From contig CAJTND010000004.1 of NCBI GenBank assembly GCA_910577995.1, positions 22,619 through 86,618 on the forward strand: a DNA stretch of 64,000 nt. The letters are read 5' to 3'. Within the stretch, counting starts at the first letter, position 1; every line of letters begins with the position of its first letter. Source of the DNA: an uncultured Christensenella sp. (GTDB lineage Bacteria; Bacillota; Clostridia; Christensenellales; Pumilibacteraceae). The notes under the pieces were generated by a model. The model saw nothing but the letters and a program-made list of their open reading frames with translations. It had not been told where the DNA came from and made no database searches. Below are positions 1 through 8,584 of the stretch, piece by piece. The position numbers and the translations under genes were made by a program.

Positions 1-300
1 CTGTACGACGACATCGACGTAAAAAAAGGCACGGTGCGCGCGCGACCCGACGGCTCGGCAGGCACGCATAACGGCATGCGCGATATCGTCGCCAAGCTCG
101 GCTCAACGGCGTTCGCGCGGGTGCGTATCGGCACGGGCGGAAAACCCGACTATATGCAGCTCGCCGACTACGTGCTGTCGCGCATCCCGCAGGCGGAAAA
201 CGCAACGATGACCGCGGTCTACGGTATCGCCTGCGACTTCGTCGAAACATGGCTCGGCGGCAAGCCGTGGCAGGACATGACTGTAACAGCGTCGGCATGA
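1..300 (+). CDS. pth: Peptidyl-tRNA hydrolase, C-terminal part (5' end outside window)
   Basis: This is the last 99 codons of peptidyl-tRNA hydrolase, which releases tRNA from peptidyl-tRNA that drops off the ribosome. The frame is open from base 1 and ends at TGA 298-300, so the start lies upstream of the window. Recognisable family pieces are RPDGSAGTHNGMRDI (the conserved G-x-x-G-H-N-G-x-R/K stretch), RVRIGTGG and a DYVLSRI segment before the C-terminal helix. The length and the final helix match the normal end of Pth, so this is the natural C-terminus. The following gene starts 30 bases downstream on the same strand. Confidence 0.93.
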   Translation: MYDDIDVKKGTVRARPDGSAGTHNGMRDIVAKLGSTAFARVRIGTGGKPDYMQLADYVLSRIPQAENATMTAVYGIACDFVETWLGGKPWQDMTVTASA

Positions 301-330
301 CGCGAGAATTACATAACAAGGCGTGACGAA

Positions 331-1383
331 TTGATACTACTCTCGGCATTAAAAGTAAACGTCGATATTTTTTACTACATCACGGCGGCGATAGTCTACG
401 GCTGTATCGCCGTTCTTGTTGTGCTGTCGCTGTACTACGGACGGCGCGCGCGCCGCAACGTCAAAAAAGAACGCGTTTCGCGCCTGCCCGACGGGTTTTC
501 GCCGCTCGACGTTCAGCGCATATTCATCGGCAAGACCTTTCCGCGCAGGATAACGCGCGCGCTCGTCGCCTGGTGGGCGGAGCGCGGATACATTTCGGTA
601 ACGCGCACGGGCTTTTTCACGGTAGAGCTCAAACGTCAGAAAGCATTCCCGTACCATTACTCGAAAAACGCGGTATTTTTCGACCGCGGCACGTATGTCA
701 GAGAACGCGATCTGTTCGCCAAGCTGTTCGGGCGTAAAGGCTCGGTAACGGTCAATCTGTTTCTCCCGATGTTCCGAAAACCGAGCAAAGACAAGGACGA
801 AAAATACGCTACGCGCGAAGACGTCGGCGTGTATTCCGCCAAGCATTACAGATTGAAGATAATCGCGCTGCTGCTTTCGGTCGCGCCGTTCGTCGCGGCG
901 ACGCTGTTCATGGTCATAGAGAAAGGTCATTCGACACTGCTGGTCACGCTCGGAATGGCGGCGATAGGGCTTTTCGTGCTGAAATTCATGACGGAAATAC
1001 CCATACCGTTTCGGCTCGTGTGGTGCGGTATGTGGCTGGGCGTGCCCGTCGGCATGCTGATAGCGTCCAACCTGCCGCCCAACGACCCAGCGTTTATCAA
1101 CATTGCCGCGAGCGCCGCCATGCTGATAGGCACGATGGTGCTCGTGCAGTTCGTCGACTACCGCGAGCGCATCAACCTCTCGGACTATTCCGATATCGTG
1201 AATTACCGTAAGTTCCTGCTCCGCTGTAAAGCGGAGGAGCTGAGCGAAGAAGACTATCGCGCCGCGCTCCCGTTCATCTATGCGTTCCGCATAAAGCCGC
1301 TCGTCGGCGGCAAGTTCAAACAGTTCGCCGCGCCCGAATGGTACACCGACCGCCGCGGCGAGAAAAGGGGGGCGATACTGTGA
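331..1383 (+). CDS. DUF2207-like multi-pass membrane protein, copy 1
   Basis: A 350-residue membrane protein of unknown function. One membrane helix lies near residues 10-35, then a soluble domain with the motif LPDGFSPLDVQRIF and the stretch WWAERGYISV, which match the soluble part of DUF2207 (PF09972) proteins. Four hydrophobic helices follow between about residues 175 and 280, then a cytoplasmic tail. I take TTG 331 as start because AAGG lies about 10 bases upstream and the frame then begins with hydrophobic sequence. It is a diverged paralogue of the next gene, with which it overlaps. The two may form a heteromeric complex (inference). The family's role is not established. Confidence 0.72.
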   Translation: MILLSALKVNVDIFYYITAAIVYGCIAVLVVLSLYYGRRARRNVKKERVSRLPDGFSPLDVQRIFIGKTFPRRITRALVAWWAERGYISVTRTGFFTVELKRQKAFPYHYSKNAVFFDRGTYVRERDLFAKLFGRKGSVTVNLFLPMFRKPSKDKDEKYATREDVGVYSAKHYRLKIIALLLSVAPFVAATLFMVIEKGHSTLLVTLGMAAIGLFVLKFMTEIPIPFRLVWCGMWLGVPVGMLIASNLPPNDPAFINIAASAAMLIGTMVLVQFVDYRERINLSDYSDIVNYRKFLLRCKAEELSEEDYRAALPFIYAFRIKPLVGGKFKQFAAPEWYTDRRGEKRGAIL

Positions 1384-2423
1384 TACCTCTCGGACTGCTT
1401 ATAGTGATGTACGCGCTGGTAATTTGCGCCGTTGGGTTAGCCGCCGCGCCGTTCGTGATAAGCGCGGTGCAGAAAAAACGCGCGACGCGCCCCGTCGAGT
1501 ACTACCCTCCGCGCGGGTTCTCGCCGATAGACGTCATGATAGAATACTTCGGCTCGCGCGCGAACATGCGCGAGCTGTTCGACCCGTTGATGCTGTTTTG
1601 GGCGGACCACGGCTTCATCGAGATAGAAGAGGACTGCAAGCGCGGACTGAAGCTTACCAAGCTCAAACAGCTCGAGCCCGTCGGCGAAAAGGACGCGAGG
1701 CGCGATCAGACATACCGCTACGAAAAACAGCTTTTCGACGATATGTTCGCAGATAAGGACGTGTTCTATACGCTCGCCGCTACGTCCGCACACGAAAACG
1801 ATTATAAAAAATTCTGCAAAAACTGCAAGAATGCGGCGCAGCACGCAATGTCGCCGCTCGGCAGAAGGCTCGCGCTGATAAACGCCGTTTTTTCGTCCGC
1901 GCTCATGGTGCTGATGACGATGACCGTCGGCGCGGTGACTGAGAATACGCTGTTCGTAGCGATGCTATTTCCGATAGTCGCGGTGTTCTTTATGATAGCG
2001 TTCCGCTTGATGGACGTCGACGTGAAAATAAACGTGTTCAAGCATTTCTTTTTCGCGCTTTGGGGCGGCGCGCCGATGGGCGTCGCGCTCGCGTCGACGC
2101 GTCCCGAGTACGCCGTCGCAGTCGCTCTGTCGGTAGCGCTCGCGTACCTCGCCATACACGTGCTGTTCGAGAGAGTGGATATAAGGAACGAAAAAGACAT
2201 AGAGTACTACGGACGGATAGACTCGTTCAAGAGGTTTTTGCTCGAAGCGGAGCAAGACAAGCTCGAACTGCTCGTCGAGGACGATCCCGACTGGTTTTTC
2301 GATATCCTGCCGTTCTGCTATATATTGAAGATAACCGATAAGCTCAAAAACAAGTTCGATAGGATAATGCTCGACGGTCCGTCGCGCTACCTCGGCAATA
2401 TGCGCGATATACTGATGTTTTAG
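1380..2423 (+). CDS. DUF2207-like multi-pass membrane protein, copy 2
   Basis: 347 residues with the same architecture as the upstream gene: an N-terminal helix (about 3-25), a soluble segment carrying PPRGFSPIDVMIEYF and FWADHGFIEIEED, then hydrophobic helices from about residue 165 to 265. The start is GTG 1380, which shares GTGA with the upstream stop and has an AAAAGGGGGG ribosome binding site. This indicates translational coupling and fixed stoichiometry with copy 1. An open frame extends upstream to 1338, but those codons lie inside copy 1 and have no ribosome site. Function unknown; a DUF2207-type envelope role is inferred from domain similarity only. Confidence 0.72.
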   Translation: MIPLGLLIVMYALVICAVGLAAAPFVISAVQKKRATRPVEYYPPRGFSPIDVMIEYFGSRANMRELFDPLMLFWADHGFIEIEEDCKRGLKLTKLKQLEPVGEKDARRDQTYRYEKQLFDDMFADKDVFYTLAATSAHENDYKKFCKNCKNAAQHAMSPLGRRLALINAVFSSALMVLMTMTVGAVTENTLFVAMLFPIVAVFFMIAFRLMDVDVKINVFKHFFFALWGGAPMGVALASTRPEYAVAVALSVALAYLAIHVLFERVDIRNEKDIEYYGRIDSFKRFLLEAEQDKLELLVEDDPDWFFDILPFCYILKITDKLKNKFDRIMLDGPSRYLGNMRDILMF

Positions 2424-2452
2424 GATAGCCGATGCAGTATCTCGCTATAACG

Positions 2453-2577
2453 TAAAGCCCCCTCCGTCGGCTACGCCGACACCTCCCCCAATAGGGGGCG
2501 GCGAAGACGTTTCCACTCGTCACCTCGTCGCTTCCCCCTCTCGGGGGAAGTGGCACGAAGTGCCGATAGGGGCTTAA
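2453..2577. repeat. Hairpin-rich intergenic element, family A, copy 1
   Basis: About 125 bp bounded by TAAAGCCCC and GGGGCTTA. Inside are successive short hairpins: GTCGGC-TA-GCCGAC, CCCCC-AATA-GGGGG, a CCCC/GGGG pair and GGCAC-GAA-GTGCC. Other copies are at 2617, 5426 and 8585. The terminal inverted repeats and lack of coding sense suggest a small non-autonomous element or structured repeat. Small reading frames over it are artefacts. Confidence 0.8.
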
Positions 2578-2616
2578 TGGTAGTGACGGCTTTACTGTCC
2601 TTTTCATGCTCTATCG

Positions 2617-2884
2617 TAAAGCCCCCTCCGTCGGCTGCGCCGACACCTCCCCCCAACGGGGGCGGCGAAGACGTTTCCACTCGTCGCTTCTTCCAAATGG
2701 GGCGGCGAAGACGTTTCCACTCGTCACTTCTTCCAAATGGGGCGGCGAAGACGTAGCACTCGTTGGCAGGCGGCGAAGAGGTTGCAATCTTACCGCAGTC
2801 GCTTCCCCCTTGCGAACCTACACCCGTCGCCCCGTCGCTTCCCCCTCTCGGGGGAAGTGGCACGAAGTGCCGATAGGGGCTTTA
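2617..2884. repeat. Hairpin-rich intergenic element, family A, copy 2 (expanded)
   Basis: The same element as copy 1, bounded by TAAAGCCCC and GGGGCTTTA but about 270 bp long. The middle has been expanded by tandem repetition of a roughly 45-bp unit beginning GGGGCGGCGAAGACG (near 2653, 2698 and 2740). The right-hand end is nearly identical to the end of copy 1, including the GGCACGAAGTGCC hairpin. Confidence 0.8.
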
Positions 2885-3034
2885 CGGTAACGCCCGTTAA
2901 TTGTCGAACGCGTCTGAAAAGATGTTTTTTATATTGCCCCCCAAAAGTCCTTTTATTTGCATTGCGCACGCGATTCACAATTAAAACCCCATTGAAAAAA
3001 TACAAAAAATTTGTAAAATATTGCCTTTCATATA

Positions 3035-3063
3035 TTGACAAACGTCCGATTAGGTGATAAACT
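3035..3063 (+). promoter_or_regulatory. Sigma-A promoter for the Big_2 lipoprotein
   Basis: TTGACA at 3035-3040, a 17-bp spacer and TAAACT at 3058-3063. It lies in an AT-rich stretch that begins where the family A repeats end, about 70 bp before the ATG at 3131. Confidence 0.7.
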
Positions 3064-3130
3064 GTTTACAGTTCGACAATATATGTCGTACAAAAAAATT
3101 CATAACATATTTTGTTTGTATGGAGGCAAA

Positions 3131-4600
3131 ATGATGAAGAAGAGGAAAATCGCATTGGCGTTGGGTCTTTGCACTGTCGTCGGACTTTCGGCGGTAGGTC
3201 TTGCCGCGTGCGGCGAAAAACCGGCGAAACCCGGCTCGAAATCGGAGTATTACATTGTCGGTTTATCGTCAAGCGATATTTTCGGCGGCGAGCTCGACTG
3301 GGGCAAGCAGCACAAAGACACCGTCGCGGAAATACCCGACGCCGTCAACTTCAAGACGACTAAGACATCCAACGTTTACGAGCTTACCGTCGACCTTTAC
3401 GAGAACGACGAGTTCCAGATCGTCATAGCCGGCAAGGGCTGGACGGGACAGATGGGCTACGAGGTGCTTGCGTCCGATCAGCAAGCCGACGGCGTTATCG
3501 AGATCCCGGGCGGCGGCACGAACTCCAACTTCAAGCTGGACAAGGACGGCAGATACACGTTTACTCTCACCGTCAACGGCGAGGGCGCAAACAAGGTCAC
3601 CTACACCCGCACCGACGATCAGGCGAAGCTCCCGCGCGTAGTGCTCAACAAATCGGCGCTCGTTCTTACGGCGGGCGGAGAAGAAACGCTTACCGCGACG
3701 CTCAAAGATACGGAAACTCCCGTCGTTTGGTCGTCCGACAAGCCCGAGATAGCGACTGTCGATCCCACGACGGGCAAAGTCACGGGCGTATCCGCAGGCA
3801 AGGCTGTCATCACCGCCAAATCGGGCGATGCGACCGCGTCCTGCACCGTCACCGTAGCCAAAGCCGCCGTCAACTATTATCTTGTCGGCAGTTCGCCGTT
3901 GGACTACTTTACCAACTGGCAGACGATAACCGAGCTTGACAAAATAAACGAGAATATCCTGTTCACCGCTCACGAAACGGAGAAGGACACGTATGTTCTT
4001 AATACGCCGCTCTATGAAGGAACGGAGTTCAAGATCTGCACGTTCGGCGCAGGAAATTTCGGTTGGGACGGCGCGATAGATTACAGCAAGCTCGACGCGG
4101 AAAGCAAGGAAGCGGAGTTTGTAAAAGACAATAACGGCAATATAAAAATCGTTGCCGACGGTATGTACCAAATAACCATCACCGAAACCGCCGATGGCAA
4201 GGTCGTCAACTTCGAGCGCACGGGCGATGCTCCCGTTCTTGCTTGGTCGTATGACGTATATGCAAAAGGCAGCTGGCATATTTCTTGGGGCGGAGATTTC
4301 AAGAAAGTAAACGGCGATACTCCGCTTGACAAAGATAATCTCACCGCCACGGGCAACATAACGCTTGCGGTAGATAATGAGTTCGGCTTCTTCACTTCTC
4401 GTACTACCGGCGATCCCAAGGAGGTCAGCTTTGGCGGCAAGAATCTTATGTCCGGCGAAAATATAGTCGGCAGTAAGATAGACGTTTCCGGCGGCAATGC
4501 CAAATGCAAGGAAGCGGGCACGTACAATGTTACCGTTACGCTTGATGCGAAGGGCAACTTCGTTTCGATAGTCTTCAACAGCTTCACGCCCGCGGCGTAA
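3131..4600 (+). CDS. Secreted lipoprotein with a Big_2 domain between carbohydrate-binding-like modules
   Basis: 489 residues. The start is ATG 3131 (or the adjacent ATG 3134) after TGGAGG; upstream in-frame codons lie over the promoter. Residues 1-26 form a lipoprotein signal peptide ending LAAC, with Cys27 as lipidation site, so the protein should be anchored outside the cell membrane. A first module (about 35-160) starts YYIVGLSSSD. A Big_2 immunoglobulin-like domain (about 166-244) carries WSSDKPEIATVD and GKVTGVSAGKAVITA. A second module starts NYYLVGSS and a third follows near 375. The flanking modules resemble SusE/starch-binding beta-sandwiches, which I infer from the YYLVG start and FxxDGxYxxT endings. 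A terminator follows. Likely role: binding of glycans or surface partners. Confidence 0.8.
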   Translation: MMKKRKIALALGLCTVVGLSAVGLAACGEKPAKPGSKSEYYIVGLSSSDIFGGELDWGKQHKDTVAEIPDAVNFKTTKTSNVYELTVDLYENDEFQIVIAGKGWTGQMGYEVLASDQQADGVIEIPGGGTNSNFKLDKDGRYTFTLTVNGEGANKVTYTRTDDQAKLPRVVLNKSALVLTAGGEETLTATLKDTETPVVWSSDKPEIATVDPTTGKVTGVSAGKAVITAKSGDATASCTVTVAKAAVNYYLVGSSPLDYFTNWQTITELDKINENILFTAHETEKDTYVLNTPLYEGTEFKICTFGAGNFGWDGAIDYSKLDAESKEAEFVKDNNGNIKIVADGMYQITITETADGKVVNFERTGDAPVLAWSYDVYAKGSWHISWGGDFKKVNGDTPLDKDNLTATGNITLAVDNEFGFFTSRTTGDPKEVSFGGKNLMSGENIVGSKIDVSGGNAKCKEAGTYNVTVTLDAKGNFVSIVFNSFTPAA

Positions 4601-4635
4601 GTAGTTAGCTTGACTTATTAAGTTCATAAACAGAT

Positions 4636-4664
4636 AGACCCGACCTTGACGGTCGGGTCTTTTC
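4636..4664 (+). terminator. Rho-independent terminator after the Big_2 lipoprotein
   Basis: A perfect 10-bp stem, AGACCCGACC (4636-4645) with GGTCGGGTCT (4651-4660), a 5-base loop and a short T run, 36 bp after the stop codon. Confidence 0.9.
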
Positions 4665-4677
4665 GTTGAATATTTGT

Positions 4678-4996
4678 CACGCCCGTTTGTCCTACATGTT
4701 ACGCCCGTTTGTCCTACCCGTCACGCTCGTTTGTCATTCTGAGCGGAGCGAAGAATCTCTGACGGTAAGCAATAACAGCCGTCGAGATCCTTCGGCTTGC
4801 GCCTCAGGATGACAAACGGGTGGGGGGTGGGGAAAATGGCTCGGAATGACAAACATAGCGGTGAGCCGTCGCTGAATGACAAACAGGTATAGCGGTAAGC
4901 CGTCGCTGAATGACAAACAAACTCGGGGGCGCGTTATGTCGCTCCGAGCGAATGTGTTACGCTTGTTTTGTCACTCTGAGCGCAAGCGAAGAGTCT
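4678..4996. repeat. Cluster of GTCATTCTGAGCG-type repeats (family B)
   Basis: Several degenerate copies of a repeat whose core is TTTGTCATTCTGAGCGGA followed by GCGAAGAATCTC. A near-complete copy starts at about 4730, an inverted copy lies at about 4781-4818 (GATCCTTCGGC...AGGATGACAAAC), shortened ATGACAAAC ends occur near 4846, 4877 and 4910, and another copy lies at about 4968-4996 with CACTCTGAGCGCAAGCGAAGAGTCT. No gene is visible here. The same family recurs near 19526 and 26275. Confidence 0.75.
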
Positions 4997-5006
4997 AACC
5001 GTCAAC

Positions 5007-5396
5007 CTATTTGACCTTTGCGATCATCTCCGCTTCTATCTTTGCGCCTTTGGGCAGGGCGGCGACCTGAACGCAACTGCGCGCGGGGTGCGGCTTAGAA
5101 AAGTATTCGCCGTATATCTTATTGACCGCGGCGAAGTCGTTTAGGTCGGTCAGGAACACCGTCGTTTTGACGACCGCATCGAAGTCGCAGCCGCACTCTT
5201 TGAGCACTGCTTCTATGTTCTTCATTACGCGATGGGTCTGCTCGGCTATATCGTCGCTTTCGATATTGCCCGTTTCGGGCGTTATCGGTATCTGTCCCGA
5301 CGCGAATAAAAACCCGTCTATCTCTATCGCTTGCGAGTACGGTCCTATCGCCGACGGCGCAAAGCTTGTCTTTATTTGTTTTTTGGATGCGGACAT
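5007..5396 (-). CDS. ridA: RidA family reactive imine/enamine deaminase
   Basis: 129 residues, the normal length of RidA (YjgF/YER057c/UK114). The family hydrolyses reactive 2-aminoacrylate-type imines released by PLP enzymes, in the cytoplasm as a trimer. Family motifs visible are the N-terminal APSAIGPYSQAI, GFLFASGQIP, the helix QTHRVMKNIEAVL, KTTVFLTDLNDF and the C-terminal PARSCVQVAALPKGAKIEAEMIA, which contains the conserved substrate-binding Arg. The start is well supported by AAGGAGATACT before the ATG. It is transcribed alone on the minus strand between repeat elements. Confidence 0.95.
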   Translation of the reverse strand: MSASKKQIKTSFAPSAIGPYSQAIEIDGFLFASGQIPITPETGNIESDDIAEQTHRVMKNIEAVLKECGCDFDAVVKTTVFLTDLNDFAAVNKIYGEYFSKPHPARSCVQVAALPKGAKIEAEMIAKVK

Positions 5397-5425
5397 AGTA
5401 TCTCCTTTATTTTGGGCGGGTGGTA

Positions 5426-5604
5426 TAAAGCCCCTATCGTCAACGCTTGCGCGTTGCCACTTCCCCCGAGTGGGGGAAGCGACGAGGTGCGCGTGGGAAA
5501 CGCTTTTGCCTTTACTGCCGTCGGGAAGCGACGAGGTGACGGAAGTAACGACTTCGCCGCCCCCTATTGGGGGAGGTGTCGGCGAAGCCGACGGAGGGGG
5601 CTTG
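5426..5604. repeat. Hairpin-rich intergenic element, family A, copy 3 (inverted)
   Basis: The same element in the opposite orientation, bounded by TAAAGCCCC and GGGGGCTT. Internal hairpins keep their places but differ in sequence: CAACGC-TTGC-GCGTTG replaces GGCAC-GAA-GTGCC and GTCGGC-GAA-GCCGAC replaces GTCGGC-TA-GCCGAC. It fills the gap between ridA and gltX. Confidence 0.8.
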
Positions 5605-5633
5605 TTGTAGGGTGGTAATAAACTAACCTTGTT

Positions 5634-7052
5634 TTATTTCCCCAGCCGAGTTTTTACCGATCTAAGGCGTTTGACGCATTCGTCGACGCCGAAGAGCTTG
5701 ACCATTTCTTCGCCGCCGCCGGGCGTAGCCGCCGCGCCTGTCAGCGCGATACGGTATATCCACAGCACCTGACCTTTTTTCAGTCCGCGCGATTCCGCGA
5801 CGGCGTTAAGCCGTTCGCCGAGCCCGTCGACGCCCTTCTCCGTTTCGGCGACGAGCTCGTCCATGAGCGAGGCGGCGAGCGCCGCGTCGGTCTTCCATTT
5901 TTTATTGACGAACAGTTCGAGGTCGAACCCGTCGAACATATCGAGGAATGCGGTCTTTTCTTTAATGTCCGAGAGTATCTCGACGCGCGGCTGCAAAAGC
6001 TCGGACAGGTAGCGATAGTCTATATTCCTATCGGGGCAGTACTTGTCATAGAACGGCGCGGCGGCGGCGTGGAACTCGTCAGTCGGCATTTCCTTTATAT
6101 ACAGCGAGTTGAGCCAGCGCATTTTGGTTTCGTCGAATATCGACGACGAGCGTTGCAAGCCCTCTATCGAGAAGCAGTCCGTCAGCTCCTGCATGGACAG
6201 TTTTTCGCGGTTGTCTTTGGGATTCCAGCCGAGCAGCGCGATATAGTTGACTATCGCATGCGGCAGGAAGCCCTTAGCCAAAAAGTCCTCGAAGCCCGCG
6301 TCGCCGTCGCGCTTGCTCAGCTTGTGCGTCGCGTCGCGCATTATCGGTTGGAGGTGGATATACACGGGACGCTCCCAGCCGAGCGCGTCGTACAGAAGAT
6401 TGTATTTGGGCGTGGACATCAGGTATTCCACGCCGCGGATGCAGTGCGTTATCCCCATCAGGTGATCGTCGATGACGTTGGCGAAGTTGTACGTCGGCAT
6501 GCCGTCGGACTTGATAAGGATATTGTCCTCTAGGTCTTTGAAGTCGACGGTCACGTCGCCGAAAACCTCGTCATGATACGTTGACGTGCCGCTTTCGGGT
6601 ATGTTCTGCCTGATGACGTACGGCTCGCCTGCGGCGATTCGGCGTTCTACCTCGGCTTTGCCGAGCTTCATGCAGTGCTTGTCGTATTTGGTCGCGCCGG
6701 ACTTATGCAGATCCTCGAGCCGCTCCTTTGAGCAGAAGCAGCAATACGCGTCGCCGCTGTCGAGCAGTTTTTTCGCGTATTCGAGGTATATCTCCTTGCG
6801 CTCGGACTGAACGTACGGACCGTACGCGCCGCCGACGATAGGACCTTCGTCGTAGTCCATGCCCGCTTTTGCGAGCGCGCTTATGATAACGTCCACCGCG
6901 CCCGCGACCTCGCGGTTTTGGTCGGTGTCCTCTATGCGGAGTATGAATTTGCCGCCGTTCTTCCTTGCGAAGAGGTAAGCGTAAAGCGCGGTCCTCAGTC
7001 CGCCTATGTGAAGATACCCCGTCGGGCTGGGCGCGAATCTCGTGCGTACCAT
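5634..7052 (-). CDS. gltX: Glutamate--tRNA ligase (class I)
   Basis: 472 residues, the usual length for GluRS, which charges tRNA-Glu (and in many Bacillota also tRNA-Gln) with glutamate. The protein begins MVRTRFAPSPTGYLHIGG, where HIGG (residues 15-18) is the class I HIGH motif. The KMSKS loop appears as KLSKR near residue 243. RIEDTDQNR, which contacts substrate, is present. I chose the ATG at 7052 rather than one 7 codons upstream because AAGGAGAG lies at the right distance from it. The anticodon-binding domain occupies about the last 140 residues. A divergent gene, the M20 peptidase, shares the upstream region. Confidence 0.97.
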   Translation of the reverse strand: MVRTRFAPSPTGYLHIGGLRTALYAYLFARKNGGKFILRIEDTDQNREVAGAVDVIISALAKAGMDYDEGPIVGGAYGPYVQSERKEIYLEYAKKLLDSGDAYCCFCSKERLEDLHKSGATKYDKHCMKLGKAEVERRIAAGEPYVIRQNIPESGTSTYHDEVFGDVTVDFKDLEDNILIKSDGMPTYNFANVIDDHLMGITHCIRGVEYLMSTPKYNLLYDALGWERPVYIHLQPIMRDATHKLSKRDGDAGFEDFLAKGFLPHAIVNYIALLGWNPKDNREKLSMQELTDCFSIEGLQRSSSIFDETKMRWLNSLYIKEMPTDEFHAAAAPFYDKYCPDRNIDYRYLSELLQPRVEILSDIKEKTAFLDMFDGFDLELFVNKKWKTDAALAASLMDELVAETEKGVDGLGERLNAVAESRGLKKGQVLWIYRIALTGAAATPGGGEEMVKLFGVDECVKRLRSVKTRLGK

Positions 7053-7066
7053 GGTAGAAACTCTCC

Positions 7067-7095
7067 TTGACAACGTTTTTCGTCTATGCTATAAT
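7067..7095 (+). promoter_or_regulatory. Consensus sigma-A promoter for the M20 peptidase
   Basis: TTGACA at 7067-7072, exactly 17 bp, then TATAAT at 7090-7095. It reads toward 7149 and lies in the divergent region shared with gltX. Confidence 0.85.
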
Positions 7096-7104
7096 TTTTT
7101 ATAT

Positions 7105-7133
7105 ATTGTAATGCTTTTGCGCGCAAAACGCAA
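7105..7133 (-). promoter_or_regulatory. Probable promoter for gltX
   Basis: On the minus strand TTGCGT (7133-7128), a 17-bp spacer and TACAAT (7110-7105), reading toward gltX at 7052. It sits back to back with the promoter of the divergent peptidase. Confidence 0.6.
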
Positions 7134-7148
7134 GCGAAAGGAAGTTGT

Positions 7149-8558
7149 ATGGACGAAAAAACGTTATTGACCGACCTCGCGGAAATAATCGCGATACCGA
7201 GCGTATATTCCGCGCCGACGCCCGGCGCGCCCTACGGCGAGGACTGCCGCCGCGCGCTCGAATGGTTCGTCGACAAGGCGCGCGCCTACGGGCTGAACGC
7301 CGCCAACGTCGACAACCGCTGCGCCTATGCCGAGTACGGCGACGGCGGAGAGTGCATCGGCATTCTCGCGCATCTCGACGTCGTGCCTGCCGGCAACGGC
7401 TGGGCGACCGACCCGTTCAAGATGGTAGAGGAGGGCGGCAAGGTCTACGGCCGCGGCGTCGGCGACGACAAGGGCTCGGCGGTCGTGTGCCTGCACGTGC
7501 TCAAAGAGCTGAAAGACAGGGGCGTAAAGCTCCGCCGCCGCGTTCGGCTCATCGTCGGTTCGGACGAGGAGCGCGGCTCGTCGTGCATAGCGTATTACAA
7601 AAAGAAAGGCGAGGAGCTGCCCGTCGCGTCGTTCGTGCCCGACAGCGAGTTCCCCGTTATTAACAGCGAGAAAGGCATATCGCATATGCGGTTCGATTTC
7701 AAGGACGGCGCGCTCGCCGCAGAGGTTTGCGGCATAAGCGGCGCGGCGTGCCAAAACGCAGTGCCCGACCGCTCGGTGCTCAAACTCGTCAAGGGCGGCA
7801 AGCTCGAAGCGGCGCTCAAAGCGGCTTGCGGCGGCGTTGCTACCGCCGAGGCGTTCAAGCTCCCGCCCGCGGTCGAGAACATCGTTTCGGGCGGCGCGAG
7901 CCCCGACGATTTTTCATTGGAGAACGCGCGCGACGGCATAACGATAACCGCGGAGGGCACGGCGGAGCACGCGTCCACGCCCGAGAAGGGCGACAACGCG
8001 CTGTGGAAAACGCTCGGCTTGCTTGCGGCGTACAACGGCGTTATCGGGTCGAAGAACGTCGTCGGCATTTACGAAACGCTCTGCACTCCGCTCGCAACGG
8101 AAAAGCTCGGCATATACGTCGACGACCCGAAGAGCGGCGACCTCACGGCGTGCATGAGCATGGCGGACATAAAGGACGGGACGCTGTCGCTTACCGTCGA
8201 CTTCCGACTGCCGCTCGGCGTGAGCGCGGAGAGCGTCGCGCAAGCCGTCGAGAACAAGCTCGGCTGCAAGGCGAACATACTCGACTATCATCCCAACCTG
8301 TTTATCGACGAGGACGCGCCGCTTATCAAGACGCTGCTTAAAGTCTATCGCGGCATCACGGGCGATATGACCGCGCCGCTCAAAACGGGCGGCGGAACGT
8401 ATGCGCGCGAGCTGCCCAACGCCGTCGCTTTCGGCTGCACGCCGCTCGATATAGACATAAACATGCACCGCGCCGACGAGAATTTCCCCGTCGCTCAGCT
8501 TTTTAAGAACTTCGAGATCTACTATGCCGCCGCGGTCGCGCTCGCCGAGGAGAAGTAG
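7149..8558 (+). CDS. pepV: M20 family dipeptidase, PepV type
   Basis: 469 residues, typical for PepV-like dinuclear zinc dipeptidases, which finish cytoplasmic peptide breakdown. Metal-site motifs are in order: HLDVVPAG (His near residue 75), GRGVGDDKG (Asp near 107) and GSDEERGSS, where the acidic pair near 139-140 supplies the catalytic Glu and a ligand. A lid/dimer domain with GTAEHASTPEKG follows, then the C-terminal zinc region around GGGTYARELPN. The start ATG 7149 has AAAGGAAG upstream. It is transcribed alone from a consensus promoter, divergent from gltX. PepV is the best match; other Xaa-dipeptidases of the clade cannot be excluded. Confidence 0.92.
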   Translation: MDEKTLLTDLAEIIAIPSVYSAPTPGAPYGEDCRRALEWFVDKARAYGLNAANVDNRCAYAEYGDGGECIGILAHLDVVPAGNGWATDPFKMVEEGGKVYGRGVGDDKGSAVVCLHVLKELKDRGVKLRRRVRLIVGSDEERGSSCIAYYKKKGEELPVASFVPDSEFPVINSEKGISHMRFDFKDGALAAEVCGISGAACQNAVPDRSVLKLVKGGKLEAALKAACGGVATAEAFKLPPAVENIVSGGASPDDFSLENARDGITITAEGTAEHASTPEKGDNALWKTLGLLAAYNGVIGSKNVVGIYETLCTPLATEKLGIYVDDPKSGDLTACMSMADIKDGTLSLTVDFRLPLGVSAESVAQAVENKLGCKANILDYHPNLFIDEDAPLIKTLLKVYRGITGDMTAPLKTGGGTYARELPNAVAFGCTPLDIDINMHRADENFPVAQLFKNFEIYYAAAVALAEEK

Positions 8559-8584
8559 TCGGGGGCGACGAAGTTACGATGCCG

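Noticed and set aside
2453..2884. Possible CRISPR array
   Set aside because: Repeats are hairpin elements without regular spacers, no cas genes are nearby, and copies are scattered.
2344..2890. Several small frames with R-R-S-R-R-R-G type sequence
   Set aside because: They are translations of the family A hairpin repeats, repeated at other sites and in other frames.
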